Origin: Janthinobacterium lividum
Lineage (GTDB): Bacteria > Pseudomonadota > Gammaproteobacteria > Burkholderiales > Burkholderiaceae_D
DNA: 64,000 nt
NCBI RefSeq assembly: GCF_023509035.1
Contig: NZ_CP075583.1
Span: 186,001-250,000, forward strand
Reading direction: 5' to 3'
Position 1 is the stretch's first letter, and each line of letters begins with the position of its first letter. The position numbers and the translations under genes are program-made. Positions 18,855-29,742 of the stretch are shown here, one piece after another. The notes under the pieces are model-generated. The model worked only from the letters and a program-made list of their open reading frames with translations, had not been told where the DNA came from and did no database searches.

Positions 18855-19433
18855 TCAGCCTTTCGACAGCGCTTTCAGCGCCAGTTTGATGCCGTCCGAG
18901 ACACTGCTGCCGGCCGGCACGTTTTTCACGGCGGCCAGCGCTTCCTTGTCCGAATAACCAAGCGCCACCAGCGCGTTCAAAATGTCCGATTTCGCATCCG
19001 GCGCCGCATGCGCGCCGCCGGCGCCGATATCGGCCCCCAGCTTGCCCTTCAATTCCAGCAGTAAGCGTTCCGCCGTCTTCTTGCCGATGCCCGGCACTTT
19101 GACCAGGCGGCCCGAATCCTGCAAGGTGATCGCCTGCGCCAGGTCGGCAATCGTCATGCCGGAGAGAATCGACAAGGCCATGCGCGCGCCCACACCCGTG
19201 ATCTTGATCAACTGGCGAAATACAGCCCGCTCGGCCGCATTGCCGAAGCCAAACAGCAAATGCGCATCTTCGCGGATGGCCTGATGCGTGAACAACACGA
19301 CTTTTTCGCCCACGTGGGGCAAGTTGTAAAACGTGCTCATCGGCACGTCGACTTCATAGCCGACACCCTGGCAATCGACCAGCAATTGTGGCGGATTCTT
19401 TTCAAGCAAAATACCGGAGAGACGGCCTATCAT
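18855..19433 (-). CDS. ruvA: Holliday junction DNA-binding protein RuvA
   Basis: The product has 192 residues. It is the tetrameric junction-binding partner of RuvB. The N-terminal OB fold ([12 protein letters not shown]) is followed by helix-hairpin-helix motifs ([33 protein letters not shown]) and the C-terminal RuvB-contact domain ([19 protein letters not shown]). It lies between ruvC and ruvB on the same strand. Confidence 0.98.
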   Translation of the reverse strand: MIGRLSGILLEKNPPQLLVDCQGVGYEVDVPMSTFYNLPHVGEKVVLFTHQAIREDAHLLFGFGNAAERAVFRQLIKITGVGARMALSILSGMTIADLAQAITLQDSGRLVKVPGIGKKTAERLLLELKGKLGADIGAGGAHAAPDAKSDILNALVALGYSDKEALAAVKNVPAGSSVSDGIKLALKALSKG

Positions 19434-19480
19434 CGCGTGTTCCTAATGTTGTGTGTATATATATGAGGGCTATCCTAAGC

Positions 19481-20020
19481 CTAACCGACCAGGCGGCCGC
19501 GCTTCATGCGCAAACCCTGCAGCTGGGGCGCCAGCGCGCCGATCATGGCCAGCGCATCGATGCTGTTGGCGTGGCAAATGGCCACGCCCAGCGCATCGGC
19601 CGCATCCGTGCCGGGCAAGCCGGGCAAGGACAGCAGCCGCGACACCATTTCCTGCACCTGCTCCTTGGCCGCCTTGCCATGTCCCGTGACAGCTTGTTTC
19701 ACTTGCAGCGCCGTGTATTCGGCCACCGACAAGTCGGCATGGACGAGCGCGCAAATGGCCGCGCCACGCGCCTGGCCCAACAGCAAGGTCGATTGGGGGT
19801 TGACGTTGACAAACACTTTTTCGATGGCCGCACAGTCGGGCTGGTAAGTGCCGACAATTTCGCTCACGCCCTGCAGGATGATCTTCAGGCGCGGCGGCAA
19901 TTCCCCTTCGGAACCCGTCTTGACGGTTCCCGACGCGATATAGCGCAGCTTGTTGCCGTGTTTTTCAATGACCCCAAAGCCGGTGGTGCGCAGGCCAGGA
20001 TCGATGCCAAGAATAATCAT
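19481..20020 (-). CDS. ruvC: Holliday junction resolvase RuvC
   Basis: The product has 179 residues. It is the endonuclease that cuts junctions processed by RuvAB. The catalytic Asp is in [14 protein letters not shown], a catalytic Glu in [17 protein letters not shown], and the C-terminal acidic residues in [16 protein letters not shown]. It is the first gene of ruvC-ruvA-ruvB-yaiI, 99 nt after purH. Confidence 0.97.
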   Translation of the reverse strand: MIILGIDPGLRTTGFGVIEKHGNKLRYIASGTVKTGSEGELPPRLKIILQGVSEIVGTYQPDCAAIEKVFVNVNPQSTLLLGQARGAAICALVHADLSVAEYTALQVKQAVTGHGKAAKEQVQEMVSRLLSLPGLPGTDAADALGVAICHANSIDALAMIGALAPQLQGLRMKRGRLVG

Positions 20021-20041
20021 CGCCAGATTCTATAATGAATA

Positions 20042-20074
20042 CGGCAGGCACCGGTGAATAACCGATGCCTGCCG
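20042..20074 (-). terminator. Stem-loop between purH and ruvC
   Basis: The arms CGGCAGGCA and TGCCTGCCG pair perfectly, with an inner CGGT/ACCG extension. There is no clear U-tract on the minus strand, so termination would be partial or Rho-assisted. Confidence 0.5.
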
Positions 20075-20119
20075 CTGAGTTACTGCCGACTGAGATGTTG
20101 AATCTCAGCCTGTTCCATA

Positions 20120-21705
20120 TCAATGACGGAAGTGACGCGTTCCTGTGTACAACATCACGACGCCGCGCTCGTCCGCCGCATCGATCACTTCCTGGTCGCG
20201 CATGGAGCCGCCCGGGTGGATGACGCAAGTCGCGCCTGCGTCGACGACCACGTCGAGGCCATCGCGGAACGGGAAGAAGGCGTCCGACGCCACCACGGAA
20301 CCGGTCAAGCTCAGGCCGGCGTTTTGCGCCTTGATGGAAGCGATGCGGGCCGAGTCGATACGGCTCATCTGACCTGCGCCCACGCCCAGGGTCATGTTAT
20401 TGCCGCAGAAGACGATGGCGTTCGACTTGACGAATTTCGCCACTTTCCAGGCAAACATCAAGTCGGCCAGTTGCTGCGGCGTTGGCTGCAGCTTGCTGAC
20501 CACGCGCAAGTCGCCGATACCGACGTTTTTCGCGTCCGGCGATTGCACCAGCAAGCCGCCACCGACGCGCTTGAAGTCCATGGCGTGCACGCCGGTACCC
20601 AGCGGGATTTCCAGCATGCGCACGTTTTGCTTGCTCGACAGAATCTGTTTCGCTTCCGCGGAGAACGACGGGGCGATCAGCACTTCCACGAACAGCTTGG
20701 CAATTTCGCCGGCGGTGGCGCCGTCGAGTTCCGTGTTGAAGGCGATGATGCCGCCGAATGCCGAGGTCGGGTCCGTCTGCAGGGCGCGCGCATACGCTTC
20801 AGCTGCATTCTTGCCCAGAGCGACGCCGCATGGGTTCGCGTGCTTGACGATGACGCAAGCGGCGCTTTGTTCGAAGCCGCCCATGCTCTTCACGCATTCC
20901 CAGGCCGCATCGGCGTCGGCGATGTTGTTGTACGACAATTCCTTGCCTTGCAGCTGGCGGTAGTTGGCCAGCGCGCCATCGGTGGTGACGAGGTCGCGGT
21001 AGAACGCGGCGCTCTGGTGCGGGTTTTCACCATAGCGCATGTCTTGCACTTTCTCAAAGGCAACGTTGAGGATTTGCGGATAAGCGCCGCGCTCGGCGTG
21101 CACTTTCGTCGGGCCCAGGCTGGTCAGGTAGTTGGTGATGGCGCCATCGTATTGCGCCGTGTGCGCAAAGACTTTTTCGCCAGCATGAATTTGGTGTCGT
21201 AGCTCACGTCGCCAGCCTTGCCGTCGGCCGAACGCATTTCCGCCAGCACCGCGTCGTAGTCGGTCGGGTCGCAGATGACGACCACGTCCTTGTGGTTCTT
21301 GGCCGCCGAACGCAGCATGGTCGGGCCACCGATATCGATGTTTTCGATCGCATCTTCCAGCGTGCAATCGGCCTTGGCGACCGTGCCCTGGAACGGGTAC
21401 AGGTTGACCACCACCATGTCGATGGTCGGCATGTCGTGCTCGACCAGTTTCGACATGTGCTCAGGGAAATCGCGGCGCGCCAGGATACCGCCGTGCACTT
21501 TCGGGTGCAGGGTTTTCACACGGCCATCGAGCATCTCCGGGAAACCCGTGTAGTCGGCAACTTCCGTGACGGGAACACCGTTGTCTGCCAGCAATTTGGC
21601 GGTGCCGCCGGTGGACAGGAGGTTGACGCCGAGGGCAGACAGGGCACGGGCGAATTCGAGAACGCCGGTCTTGTCGGAAACGGAGAGGAGAGCTTGTTTG
21701 ATCAT
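20120..21705 (-). CDS. purH: PurH, bifunctional AICAR formyltransferase/IMP cyclohydrolase (frameshifted in this sequence)
   Basis: PurH carries out the last two steps of IMP synthesis. The N-terminal MGS-like cyclohydrolase part begins [19 protein letters not shown] and is read to about 21173. The formyltransferase part resumes in another frame ([16 protein letters not shown]) and ends at 20120 with YTGTRHFRH. The switch lies at a T5 run (21173-21177), A5 on the coding strand. A sixth A restores [12 protein letters not shown] and a normal protein of about 528 residues. Key residues such as NPCGVA and the KHANP loop are present. I regard the frameshift as a probable sequence error. Confidence 0.93.
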
Positions 21706-21810
21706 GGCTGTGGCTAGGTGGTTAAGTGTTCTTGGCGAATGGCGCAGTTCAGCCTTCAGGCGAAGACTGCTGCGGCGGATTCAAATCTTGGCGTCACTTG
21801 CATGCCGGCA

Positions 21811-22044
21811 TTACAGCAAACCGTGCTCCTGCAATTTCTTGCGCAGGGTATTGCGGTTGATGCCCAGCATCTGCGCGGCGTGCGACTGGTTGCCATCGGC
21901 GCGTGTCATCACGACTTCCAGGATGGGCTTTTCCACGGTCAGCACGACCATGTCATAGATATTCGATGCTTGCTGTTCGCCCAGGTCATTGAAGTAATCT
22001 TCTAGACTTTTCTGTACGACTTCCTGAATGCTTTCTTTGCTCAT
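21811..22044 (-). CDS. fis: DNA-binding protein Fis
   Basis: The product has 77 residues, slightly shorter than the 98 of E. coli Fis but normal for betaproteobacteria. The C-terminal helix-turn-helix ADGNQSHAAQMLGINRNTLRKKLQEHGLL is highly characteristic. It bends DNA and acts as a growth-phase-linked chromatin and recombination factor. It lies downstream of dusB as in many proteobacteria, and upstream of purH. The dusB-fis gap is 168 nt and could hold its own promoter. Confidence 0.95.
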   Translation of the reverse strand: MSKESIQEVVQKSLEDYFNDLGEQQASNIYDMVVLTVEKPILEVVMTRADGNQSHAAQMLGINRNTLRKKLQEHGLL

Positions 22045-22212
22045 TTGTATGCTTCAACCGGCTGAACACCTGGCAATCCGGCGCCGCGCCGCTCATGCGG
22101 TCCGCGTGCTGTCCTCTTGCCTCAGTGTTGTAATTAATATTGCATGACGCTCTGTATAGGCGCTCGCCCTTGTACTGCTGGTAACTGATTTGCACTGCTT
22201 GTTGCTATCTGC

Positions 22213-23265
22213 TCATGCTGCCGTGGCCGTAGGTTTGATCACATCGATCAGGCCACTTTCACTGGATTCGGAGAGGCGGTATTGTAACCGTTCGCCAAAT
22301 TTCCATTGCGACTCAAAAAATTGATCCACGGCCAGCAATTGCGCTTCCGTCGACTCCAGCAAGTTCATTTGCTGTCGGAACGCTTCGCCGCCTTCCAGAT
22401 CCTTGACATACCAGCCGATGTGCTTGCGCGCCGTGCGCACGCCGAGGAATTCACCATAAAACGCGTAATGGGCGCGCAAATGCTCATCCATCAGGGTGCG
22501 CACTTCATCCACGTAGGGCGCCGGCAGCAAGGTGCCGGTGCGCAAAAAATGGTCGATTTCACGGCAAATCCACGGCCGACCCTGCGCCGCGCGGCCGATC
22601 ATGACGGCATCGGCGCCCGTTTGATCCAGCACAAAGCGGGCCTTTTCCGGGCTGCTAATGTCGCCATTGGCCACCACGGGAATGCCCACCGATGCTTTCA
22701 CAGCGGCAATGGTTTCATATTCGGCATCGCCCTTGTAGCCATCGGCCCGCGTGCGGCCGTGCAGGGTCAGCATCTGGATGCCGGCCTGCTCGGCGATGCG
22801 GGCAATTTTCAGGGCGTTCTTGTTTTCGCGGTTCCAGCCCGTGCGAAATTTCAGGGTGACGGGCACGTCAACGGCATTGACGACGGCATGCAATATCTTT
22901 TCGACCAGGCTTTCGTTTTGCAACAGGGCCGAACCACACCAGCTGTTGCACACCTTCTTCACGGGGCAACCCATGTTGATGTCGATGATCTGCGCGCCCC
23001 GGTCCACGTTGAACTTGGCGCAGTCGGCCAGGTCTTGCGGGTCGGCACCGGCGATCTGCACGGCCTTCGGCTCCATTTCGCCTTCGTGGTCCGTGCGGCG
23101 CGCGCTTTTTTCCGTCGCCCACAGGCGCGGATTCGACGCCGCCATCTCCGACACGGCATAGCCGGCACCCAATTGCTTGCACAACTGGCGGAAAGGCCGA
23201 TCCGTCACGCCCGCCATGGGAGCGACGAAAACGTTGTTGCGCAGAATGTAAGGGCCGATTTGCAC
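22213..23265 (-). CDS. dusB: tRNA-dihydrouridine synthase B
   Basis: The product has 350 residues. It is a flavoenzyme that reduces specific uridines in tRNA. The TIM barrel starts APMAGVTDRPFRQLC. The substrate loop is DINMGCPVKKVCNSWCGSALL, and the FMN region has VVANGDISSPEKA and GADAVMIGRAAQGRPWI. The dusB-fis order supports the B subtype. An extra pair of Cys after KKV differs from the more usual NRK in this loop. Confidence 0.95.
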   Translation of the reverse strand: MQIGPYILRNNVFVAPMAGVTDRPFRQLCKQLGAGYAVSEMAASNPRLWATEKSARRTDHEGEMEPKAVQIAGADPQDLADCAKFNVDRGAQIIDINMGCPVKKVCNSWCGSALLQNESLVEKILHAVVNAVDVPVTLKFRTGWNRENKNALKIARIAEQAGIQMLTLHGRTRADGYKGDAEYETIAAVKASVGIPVVANGDISSPEKARFVLDQTGADAVMIGRAAQGRPWICREIDHFLRTGTLLPAPYVDEVRTLMDEHLRAHYAFYGEFLGVRTARKHIGWYVKDLEGGEAFRQQMNLLESTEAQLLAVDQFFESQWKFGERLQYRLSESSESGLIDVIKPTATAA

Positions 23266-23438
23266 TGAAGAACCTGAAATGGACGGGGGAACCTGCTATT
23301 TTAACCGATTCCCTGCCTATTTAATAAGCACTATTTTTTTGTTTCAATGCGCCAGAGTGGGCGCCACGCTTGTGCAGTACAGCAAAATGGGAGACCGGCG
23401 AGCCGCTCCGGCGGGCCGCCCCTCTGTTCACCCAACTT

Positions 23439-24083
23439 TTAGCCCAGCTCGTCCATTGCAGGCGCGCTCAGATGTTCGATATTGCCCCAGTGCACTAAAT
23501 GCAACTTGCCGTCGGCATATGAAAAACGGTTGACGCTGGCATTTTTGACCTGGAAGTCGCGCGGGCTGTCGAGCGTCATGCCGACCGCCTCGCGGTAGGC
23601 GCACTCAAGCACGCCGCCGTGGGCCACGATGGCGATCGTCTGGCCGTCATACTGCTGGGCCCAGCGGGCGATGGCACCGTTCGCGCGCGCATAGAACTGG
23701 CGGAAACTTTCGGCCTGGCGCTCGCCTGAAGGCATGACGGCATCGATCTGCCGCGATTGCCATTGCGCATACTCGTGCGGATAGCGCGCGGCGATGTCGG
23801 CATACAGCAAGCCTTCGAAAGCGCCATAGCAGCGTTCGCGCAGCAAGGGGTCCGTCTGCACGGGCAGCTTGTTCACGTCAGCCACGGCTTGCGCCGTCTG
23901 CTGGGCGCGCTGCAGATCGCTGGCGATGATGGCGGCCAGCGGTTCGTCCGCCAGCGCCTGCCCCAGCGCGGCCGCTTGCGCCAGGCCCGCCTCGTTCAGG
24001 GCGATGTCGATATGGCCCTGCAGGCGGCGGCCCGCATTCCAGGCCGTTTCGCCATGGCGTATCAGTAAAATCGTGGTGCTCAT
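23439..24083 (-). CDS. Histidine phosphatase family protein (phosphoglycerate mutase-like)
   Basis: The product has 214 residues. It has the catalytic RHG motif (ILLIRHGETAWNAGRRLQGH), the second acidic motif (ERCYGAFEGLLY) and the C-terminal His in IVAHGGVLECAYR. It transfers phosphoryl groups through a phosphohistidine. The substrate is unclear: GpmB-like, CobC-like and broad phosphatases share this pattern. It starts 3 nt after the PEBP-family gene in the tyrS operon. Confidence 0.9.
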   Translation of the reverse strand: MSTTILLIRHGETAWNAGRRLQGHIDIALNEAGLAQAAALGQALADEPLAAIIASDLQRAQQTAQAVADVNKLPVQTDPLLRERCYGAFEGLLYADIAARYPHEYAQWQSRQIDAVMPSGERQAESFRQFYARANGAIARWAQQYDGQTIAIVAHGGVLECAYREAVGMTLDSPRDFQVKNASVNRFSYADGKLHLVHWGNIEHLSAPAMDELG

Positions 24084-24086
24084 GCG

Positions 24087-24719
24087 TTATTTCTTCAGGG
24101 TAAGTGCCAGCTCGGGGTTGAGCGAGTAGGCAACGACGAGCTGGGCTTCGTCAAGGATGTGGCCGTACAGGGCGGCACGCGCTTGCTGCCCTGTAAATCG
24201 CTCGGGCAGCGCCAGGCGCGACACGTCGAGCGCATACAGGCGGAAGATGTAGTGGTGGAGGCGCTCGTCATTCCACGGCGGGCACGGGCCATCATAGCCG
24301 TAATAATCACCGGCCATGGCGGCATCGCCGGCAAACCAGCCCGTGTAGTCGTTGATGCCCTGGCGCAACACAGTACTAGCAGGCTTACCGCGCGGCGTGA
24401 TGCCGCTGGAAAACTCTCCTGCGGCAATAACCCGCTTGGCTGGCGGCAAGTCGAGCAAGCTCCAGTGATAAAAGTCGCCGCGCAGCGCCGTCAGCGGCAG
24501 GGATTGATCGTCGCGGTTGGCCAGGCTGGCATCTTGCGGCGCATCGGGGTCGATGCAGAACAGGGCCAGCGATTCGGTGCCGTTCGGCACTTCATCCCAG
24601 GCCAGATGGGGATTGCGGTTGCCGGCGAGGCGCACGCGGCTGGCCGGATCGATCTCGGCAAAGGCATACTCGGCCGGCATCAGGCCGCCATCACGAAACG
24701 TCTCGCTCCACAATTTCAT
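24087..24719 (-). CDS. YbhB/YbcL family protein (phosphatidylethanolamine-binding fold)
   Basis: The product has 210 residues. It shows the bacterial PEBP pattern: NPHLAWDEVPNGTESLALFCIDPDAP, FYHWSLLDLP, YDGPCPPWNDERLHHYIFRLYALD. No signal peptide is seen, so it is probably cytoplasmic. Bacterial members bind small anionic ligands, but their roles are poorly defined. It sits between dtd and the phosphatase gene in the tyrS operon. Confidence 0.9.
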   Translation of the reverse strand: MKLWSETFRDGGLMPAEYAFAEIDPASRVRLAGNRNPHLAWDEVPNGTESLALFCIDPDAPQDASLANRDDQSLPLTALRGDFYHWSLLDLPPAKRVIAAGEFSSGITPRGKPASTVLRQGINDYTGWFAGDAAMAGDYYGYDGPCPPWNDERLHHYIFRLYALDVSRLALPERFTGQQARAALYGHILDEAQLVVAYSLNPELALTLKK

Positions 24720-24745
24720 CGCTTGCTCCTCTTTATATTTTTTAG

Positions 24746-25195
24746 TTATTGCTTTGCGTTCACTTGCAGCCAGAAGGTGACGGGGCCGTCATTCGTCAGC
24801 GACACTTGCATGTCGGCACCGAACTGCCCCGTTTGCACGGTCGCGTGGCGGCTGCGCGCCTGGTCCACGAAATGCGTGAACAGGCGCAAGCCGTCCTGCG
24901 GCGCGGCCGCCGGCGTGAACGACGGACGCGTGCCGGACTTGGTGTCGGCCGCCAGCGTGAATTGCGGCACCAGCAGCAAGCCGCCAGCCACATCCGTCAC
25001 GCTGCGGTTCACCTTGCCCGCTTCGTCGGCAAACACGCGGTAGCCAAGCAGCTTGGTCAGCAAGGCGTCCGCTTCCTTCTCCGTATCGCCCCGCTCCGCG
25101 CACACGAGCACCATCAAGCCCCCGTCGATGGCGCCGACGGTGGCGCCGGCGACATCCACCTTTGCCTGCGTGACTCTCTGCAGCAGCGCGATCAT
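24746..25195 (-). CDS. dtd: D-aminoacyl-tRNA deacylase
   Basis: The product has 149 residues. It removes D-amino acids (and glycine from tRNA-Ala) from tRNA. The two active-site motifs are VPQFTLAAD (usually SQFTL; here Pro replaces Ser) and the cross-subunit NDGPVTFWL. The ATG overlaps the tyrS stop codon (ATGA), so translation is coupled. The pairing with tyrS makes sense because Dtd recycles D-Tyr-tRNA-Tyr. Confidence 0.96.
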   Translation of the reverse strand: MIALLQRVTQAKVDVAGATVGAIDGGLMVLVCAERGDTEKEADALLTKLLGYRVFADEAGKVNRSVTDVAGGLLLVPQFTLAADTKSGTRPSFTPAAAPQDGLRLFTHFVDQARSRHATVQTGQFGADMQVSLTNDGPVTFWLQVNAKQ

Positions 25196-26457
25196 GCCGT
25201 CAAGGTGACGCGCGCGAAACTGCGCTTGCCAACTTGCAACACAAACTGGCCCGCCGCCACTTGCAGGCCCTTGTCGCTGATCACGGTGCCGTCGATGCGC
25301 ACGCCGCCCTGGTCAATCTTGCGCATGGCTTCCGACGTGGACGGGCACAGGCCAGCCTGTTTCAACAACTGCGGGATACCCAGCGGGGCGCCTGCCAGGC
25401 TCACTTTGGGAATATCGTCAGGAATGCCGCCCTTCGAGCGGTTGACGAAGTCGGCCAGCGCGTCTTCCGCTGCCTGCTGCGAGTGGAAACGGGCGACGAT
25501 CTCTTGCGCCAAAGCAACCTTGGCATCGCGCGGATTGCGGCCGCCTTCCACTTCGCTCTTCAGTTGCGCCAGTTCGGCGATCGAGCGCCACGACAGCAGC
25601 TCGTAGTAGCGCCACATCATGACGTCTGAAATGCTCATCAGCTTGGCGAACATGGTGTTGCCCGGTTCCGTGATGCCGATGTAATTATTCTTCGACTTGG
25701 ACATTTTTTCCACGCCGTCCAAACCTTCCAGCAGCGGCATGGTCAAAATACACTGCTGTTCCTGTCCGTACTGCTTTTGCAGTTCGCGGCCCACCAGCAG
25801 GTTGAACTTCTGGTCCGTGCCGCCCAGTTCCAGGTCCGACTTCAGGGCCACCGAGTCGTAGCCCTGCATCAGCGGGTACAGGAATTCATGCACGGAAATA
25901 GGAATGCCGCCCTGGAAGCGTTTGGTGAAGTCGTCGCGCTCGATCATGCGCGCCACCGTGTAGTGGGAAGCGAGCTGGATGATGCCGCGCGCGCCCAGCG
26001 GATCGCACCACTCGGAGTTATAGCGGATCTCGGTCTTGCTGGCGTCCAACACTAAAGACGCTTGCGCGAAATACGTCATCGCGTTAATCTCGATCTGTTC
26101 CTTGGTCAAAGGCGGGCGCGTGACGTTGCGGCCCGAAGGGTCGCCGATCATGGACGTGAAGTCGCCAATGAGGAAAATGACTTGATGGCCCAGGTTTTGC
26201 AGCTGGCGCATCTTGTTCAGCACGACAGTGTGGCCCAGATGCAAGTCGGGTGCAGTCGGGTCCAGGCCCAGTTTGATGCGCAGGGGAACACCGGTTTTCT
26301 CGGAGCGTGCTAATTTTTGCGCAAATTCGCTTTCGATCAAGAGTTCGTCGACGCCACGCTTGGTAATCGCGAGGGCTTCTTGTACTCTGTCCGACAGCAC
26401 AAGCGCGGTCTGAGCGGCGTTAGCCTTTGTAGGCGATGCGGTGGTGTTGATTTCCAT
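25192..26457 (-). CDS. tyrS: Tyrosyl-tRNA synthetase
   Basis: The product has 421 residues. It charges tRNA-Tyr. The class I signatures are [12 protein letters not shown] (HIGH variant) and [12 protein letters not shown]. The C-terminal S4-like RNA-binding domain is at about 360-420 ([18 protein letters not shown]). It heads the operon tyrS-dtd-PEBP-phosphatase and diverges from the M23 peptidase gene. Confidence 0.97.
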   Translation of the reverse strand: MEINTTASPTKANAAQTALVLSDRVQEALAITKRGVDELLIESEFAQKLARSEKTGVPLRIKLGLDPTAPDLHLGHTVVLNKMRQLQNLGHQVIFLIGDFTSMIGDPSGRNVTRPPLTKEQIEINAMTYFAQASLVLDASKTEIRYNSEWCDPLGARGIIQLASHYTVARMIERDDFTKRFQGGIPISVHEFLYPLMQGYDSVALKSDLELGGTDQKFNLLVGRELQKQYGQEQQCILTMPLLEGLDGVEKMSKSKNNYIGITEPGNTMFAKLMSISDVMMWRYYELLSWRSIAELAQLKSEVEGGRNPRDAKVALAQEIVARFHSQQAAEDALADFVNRSKGGIPDDIPKVSLAGAPLGIPQLLKQAGLCPSTSEAMRKIDQGGVRIDGTVISDKGLQVAAGQFVLQVGKRSFARVTLTA

Positions 26458-26502
26458 AAAATTTGACTGTAGATCTCAAAATGGTAGTAGGTTTGCGGAG
26501 TT

Positions 26503-26511
26503 TGCTATAAT
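26503..26511 (+). promoter_or_regulatory. Extended -10 promoter of the M23 peptidase gene
   Basis: The sequence TGCTATAAT is an extended -10 box (TGn plus a perfect TATAAT). No clear -35 is needed for this class. Transcription would start near 26518, giving a leader of about 94 nt. Confidence 0.6.
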
Positions 26512-26611
26512 GCTCGATCCCATCAATCTTGCCGTATGAAAACGAACCAAAATAACAATAACAAAGAGCACTAGTTCACGAATCGTTCAAGGGCAAATTT
26601 TAACTGATTGC

Positions 26612-27979
26612 ATGAACCCTATACATAAAATCACAGGCTCACGCTTGTACACACAGCTGACGACGACACGCAAGGCACGCATTATCGGCGTGTCCGCAGT
26701 GCTGCTCGCCGCGGCCGCCTTCGGCGCGGTCGCTGTGTCGCCCATGGCGCCCGACGCATCCGACTTGCCGGTCACGTCCATCGCCCAGAACCTGGAAATG
26801 CCTGATCTCGCCTCGCAAATTTCCGCGATGGAACAGGTAGACCAGAATTTCACCCACGAAGAAAAAGTCCGCGCTGGCGATACCCTCGCCACCCTGCTGA
26901 CCCGTCTCGGCGTGGATGATCCGGCGGCCGCCAATTTCATTAAATCCGACAAGATCGCGCGCGGCGTGATGTTGCTGAAATCGGGCAAGCGCGTGCAAGC
27001 GCAAACGACCGAAAACGGCGACCTCAACTGGATGCGCGCCACCCTCGTCGACGGCACGGACAAATCGGTCAAGAACATCCTGATCACCCGCAAGGGCGAC
27101 AAGTTCGTGGCCACGGAAGTGGCAGCCCAGCTGGAACGCCGCGTTGAAATGCACGCGCGCAAAATTACTTCCACCCTGTTCGCCGCCACCGACTCCAGCC
27201 TGGACGGCACCCGCCTGCCAGACTCGATTTCCGCGCAAATCGTGGAAATGTTCTCCACCAATATCGACTTCCGCTCGGACCTGAAACGCGGCGACTCGTT
27301 CAATGTTGTCTACGAAACATTCTGGCAAGATGGCGAATTCGTCCGAGCGGGTCGCATCCTGGCCGGTGAATTCACCAACCGCGGCACGACTTACCAGTCC
27401 GTTTGGTTCGAAGACCCAGCCAGCAAGCAAGGCGGCGGTTACTACAGTTTCGACGGCAAGTCCCTCAAAAAAGCCTTCCTGAAATCCCCTCTCGAATTCT
27501 CCCGCATCTCGTCCGGCTTCTCCATGCGCGTGCACCCGATTTCCGGCAACTGGAAAGCCCACAAGGGCATCGATTTCGCTGCAGCAACGGGCACCCCTAT
27601 CCGCGCTTCGGGCGACGGCGTGGTCGATTCCGTCGGCATGCAAAACGGCTACGGCAATGTTGTTGTTCTGAAACACTGGGCCAACTACACTACCGCCTAC
27701 GCCCACATGAGCCGCTTCGCTTCTGGCCTGAAAAAAGGTCAAAAAGTGAGCCAAGGCGATGTGATCGGCTACGTCGGCACCACCGGCTGGTCGACGGGCG
27801 CCCATTTGCACTATGAATTCCGCGTCGGCGGCGTGGCACAAGATCCAAGCAAGCTGAACGTACAAGCCCAGGCGCCATTGACGGCCGCCGAGCTGAGCCG
27901 CTTCCGCATGGTGTCGAATGACATGATGCACCGCTTCACCTTGCTGCGTCCGAACGACACAGCACTGGCTTCGCGCTAA
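26612..27979 (+). CDS. Membrane-anchored M23 (LytM-type) murein endopeptidase
   Basis: The product has 455 residues. An N-terminal transmembrane anchor (about 22-46) is followed by a LysM-like/OapA-type segment (ageing from [16 protein letters not shown]) and a C-terminal LytM domain. The zinc ligands are visible as His317-x3-Asp321 in HKGIDF and His398-x-His400 in HLHYEF, so the peptidase is probably active. It resembles MepM, which cuts peptide cross-links to let the wall expand. It is followed by anmK, a murein-recycling gene, which fits a joint role in wall turnover. Confidence 0.92.
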   Translation: MNPIHKITGSRLYTQLTTTRKARIIGVSAVLLAAAAFGAVAVSPMAPDASDLPVTSIAQNLEMPDLASQISAMEQVDQNFTHEEKVRAGDTLATLLTRLGVDDPAAANFIKSDKIARGVMLLKSGKRVQAQTTENGDLNWMRATLVDGTDKSVKNILITRKGDKFVATEVAAQLERRVEMHARKITSTLFAATDSSLDGTRLPDSISAQIVEMFSTNIDFRSDLKRGDSFNVVYETFWQDGEFVRAGRILAGEFTNRGTTYQSVWFEDPASKQGGGYYSFDGKSLKKAFLKSPLEFSRISSGFSMRVHPISGNWKAHKGIDFAAATGTPIRASGDGVVDSVGMQNGYGNVVVLKHWANYTTAYAHMSRFASGLKKGQKVSQGDVIGYVGTTGWSTGAHLHYEFRVGGVAQDPSKLNVQAQAPLTAAELSRFRMVSNDMMHRFTLLRPNDTALASR

Positions 27980-28002
27980 GCAACACTGCCTTCGGGCAAC
28001 AA

Positions 28003-28044
28003 CAAAGGCACCGCCCATGCAAATGGCCGGTGCCTTTGTTTTTT
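28003..28044 (+). terminator. Rho-independent terminator of the M23 gene
   Basis: The stem CAAAGGCACCG/CGGTGCCTTTG, with a loop of about 14 nt, is followed by T6. It lies 23 nt after the stop codon. Confidence 0.9.
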
Positions 28045-28115
28045 CCGCGCGCTTTTGCGTACGGCACAAATGCGGCACAATGCACTTCTTCACTTACGCA
28101 TTCAAGGAAATCCCC

Positions 28116-29207
28116 ATGCTGTATATCGGTTTGATGTCAGGCACCAGCCTGGACGGCGTCGACGGTGCGCTGGTCGATTTTTCCGACGAGGGCACGCGCA
28201 GCCTGGGCGACGCGTACATACCCTTTCCCGCCAGCCTGCGCGCCGAGCTGATGGCCCTGCAAAGTGCCGGACAGAATGAAATCGAACGCGAAGCGCTGGC
28301 GGCAAATCAACTCGTGCACCATTACGCCAATTGCGTCGCCATGCTCTTGAGCAACGCAGGCATTGGCCGGGACGCCATCGCCGCCATCGGCGCGCATGGC
28401 CAGACCATCCGCCACCGCCCCGAGCTGGGCTTTACGCGGCAGTTGAACAACCCGGCCCTGCTGGCTGAACTGACGGGCATGGACGTCATCGCCGACTTGC
28501 GCAGCCGCGACGTGGCGGCCGGAGGCCAGGGTGCGCCGCTGGTGCCCGCCTTCCATCAAGCCATTTTCAACCTGCCCGGCCACACGCGCGTGCTGGCCAA
28601 TATCGGCGGCATCAGCAATATCAGCGTGCTGCACGCGGACGGCACGGTGACGGGCTACGACACGGGCCCCGGCAATGCGTTGATGGATGGCTGGGTCTTG
28701 CAGCACCTGAGCCAGCCGTACGACGCCAACGGCGCCTGGGCCGCCACGGGCCAGGTCATCCCCGCCCTGCTGGCAGAATTGCTCAATGAACCCTATTTTG
28801 ACTTGCCGGCGCCGAAAAGCACGGGCCGTGACCTGTTCCATGCCGACTGGTTACAGGACAAGCTGAGTAACTATCCGCATGCCAAACCTGCCGACGTGCA
28901 GGCGACCCTGACGCAGCTGACGGCCGCCAGCCTGGCGAGCGCCATCGCGCGCGACGGGGCGCAGGCGGAAACGGTGTATGTATGTGGCGGCGGCGCGCAG
29001 AACGCCAGCCTGATGGCGGCGCTGGCCGCTGAATTGCCGGGTATGGCGGTGGAGTCTACCGAAGCGCTGGGTGTGGCGCCCAGCCAGGTCGAGGCGCTGG
29101 CGTTTGCCTGGCTGGCCTGGCGTTTTACGCAGCGCAAGCCGGGCAACCTGCCGGCCGTGACGGGCGCAGCAGGGCTACGAGTACTGGGCGCGCTGTATCC
29201 ACGTTAA
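28116..29207 (+). CDS. anmK: Anhydro-N-acetylmuramic acid kinase
   Basis: The product has 363 residues. It phosphorylates and opens 1,6-anhydroMurNAc during murein recycling. It starts with the family signature [22 protein letters not shown]. The ATPase-fold motifs include [35 protein letters not shown], and [12 protein letters not shown]. The ATG at 28116 has CAAGGAAA upstream. Longer in-frame starts would overlap the preceding terminator and are unlikely. Confidence 0.96.
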   Translation: MLYIGLMSGTSLDGVDGALVDFSDEGTRSLGDAYIPFPASLRAELMALQSAGQNEIEREALAANQLVHHYANCVAMLLSNAGIGRDAIAAIGAHGQTIRHRPELGFTRQLNNPALLAELTGMDVIADLRSRDVAAGGQGAPLVPAFHQAIFNLPGHTRVLANIGGISNISVLHADGTVTGYDTGPGNALMDGWVLQHLSQPYDANGAWAATGQVIPALLAELLNEPYFDLPAPKSTGRDLFHADWLQDKLSNYPHAKPADVQATLTQLTAASLASAIARDGAQAETVYVCGGGAQNASLMAALAAELPGMAVESTEALGVAPSQVEALAFAWLAWRFTQRKPGNLPAVTGAAGLRVLGALYPR

Positions 29208-29231
29208 CGAGAAACAACTGCTCCAGAAACA

Positions 29232-29262
29232 CAAATAGCGGATCATCGATCCGCTATTTTTT
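29232..29262 (+). terminator. Rho-independent terminator of anmK
   Basis: The stem AAATAGCGGATC/GATCCGCTATTT with a short loop is followed by a T-run. It lies between the convergent anmK and erpA genes and may serve both, with a weaker U-tract on the minus strand. Confidence 0.88.
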
Positions 29263-29281
29263 ACATTCCGGCGAAACTACT

Positions 29282-29644
29282 TTATACCGAGAACGAAGAA
29301 CCGCAACCGCAGGTAGAAGTAGCCGTTGGGTTTTTAATCACGAACTGCGCACCTTCCAGGTCATCCTTGTAGTCGATTTCCGCGCCGACCAGGTACTGGT
29401 AGCTCATGGAATCGATCAACAGCTGGACGCCGTTCTTGACCATGGTGGTGTCATCTTCATTGACGATTTCGTCGAAGGTGAAACCGTACTGGAAGCCGGA
29501 ACAGCCGCCACCCTGCACGAACACGCGCAATTTCAGGTCGGGATTGCCTTCTTCTTCGATCAGCTGCGCGACTTTCTCGGCGGCGCTATCGGTAAAGATA
29601 ATGGGTGAAGGGATCACATCTTGCATTTCAGCGACGGCATTCAT
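29282..29644 (-). CDS. erpA: Iron-sulfur cluster insertion protein ErpA
   Basis: The product has 120 residues. It is an A-type carrier that delivers Fe-S clusters to targets such as IspG. The three cluster cysteines are in [10 protein letters not shown] and the C-terminal [10 protein letters not shown] chose the ATG at 29644, with TAGGAG upstream; a GTG at 29653 is less likely because it lies almost in the Shine-Dalgarno sequence. Confidence 0.95.
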   Translation of the reverse strand: MNAVAEMQDVIPSPIIFTDSAAEKVAQLIEEEGNPDLKLRVFVQGGGCSGFQYGFTFDEIVNEDDTTMVKNGVQLLIDSMSYQYLVGAEIDYKDDLEGAQFVIKNPTATSTCGCGSSFSV

Positions 29645-29742
29645 ATCGGACACTCCTACTAGAAAACATTAACTCATTATAGACTGTTGCCGCAACTCGC
29701 GCTGCGACGGCCACTGACGCGGCTGGACGGTGTTGTTCTTGC

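Noticed and set aside
21165..21185. Programmed ribosomal frameshifting in purH
   Set aside because: The A5 run is not a canonical slip site, no stimulating structure is obvious, and the same kind of one-base change occurs in rpsI, metH and the osmC-like gene, so a sequence error is simpler.
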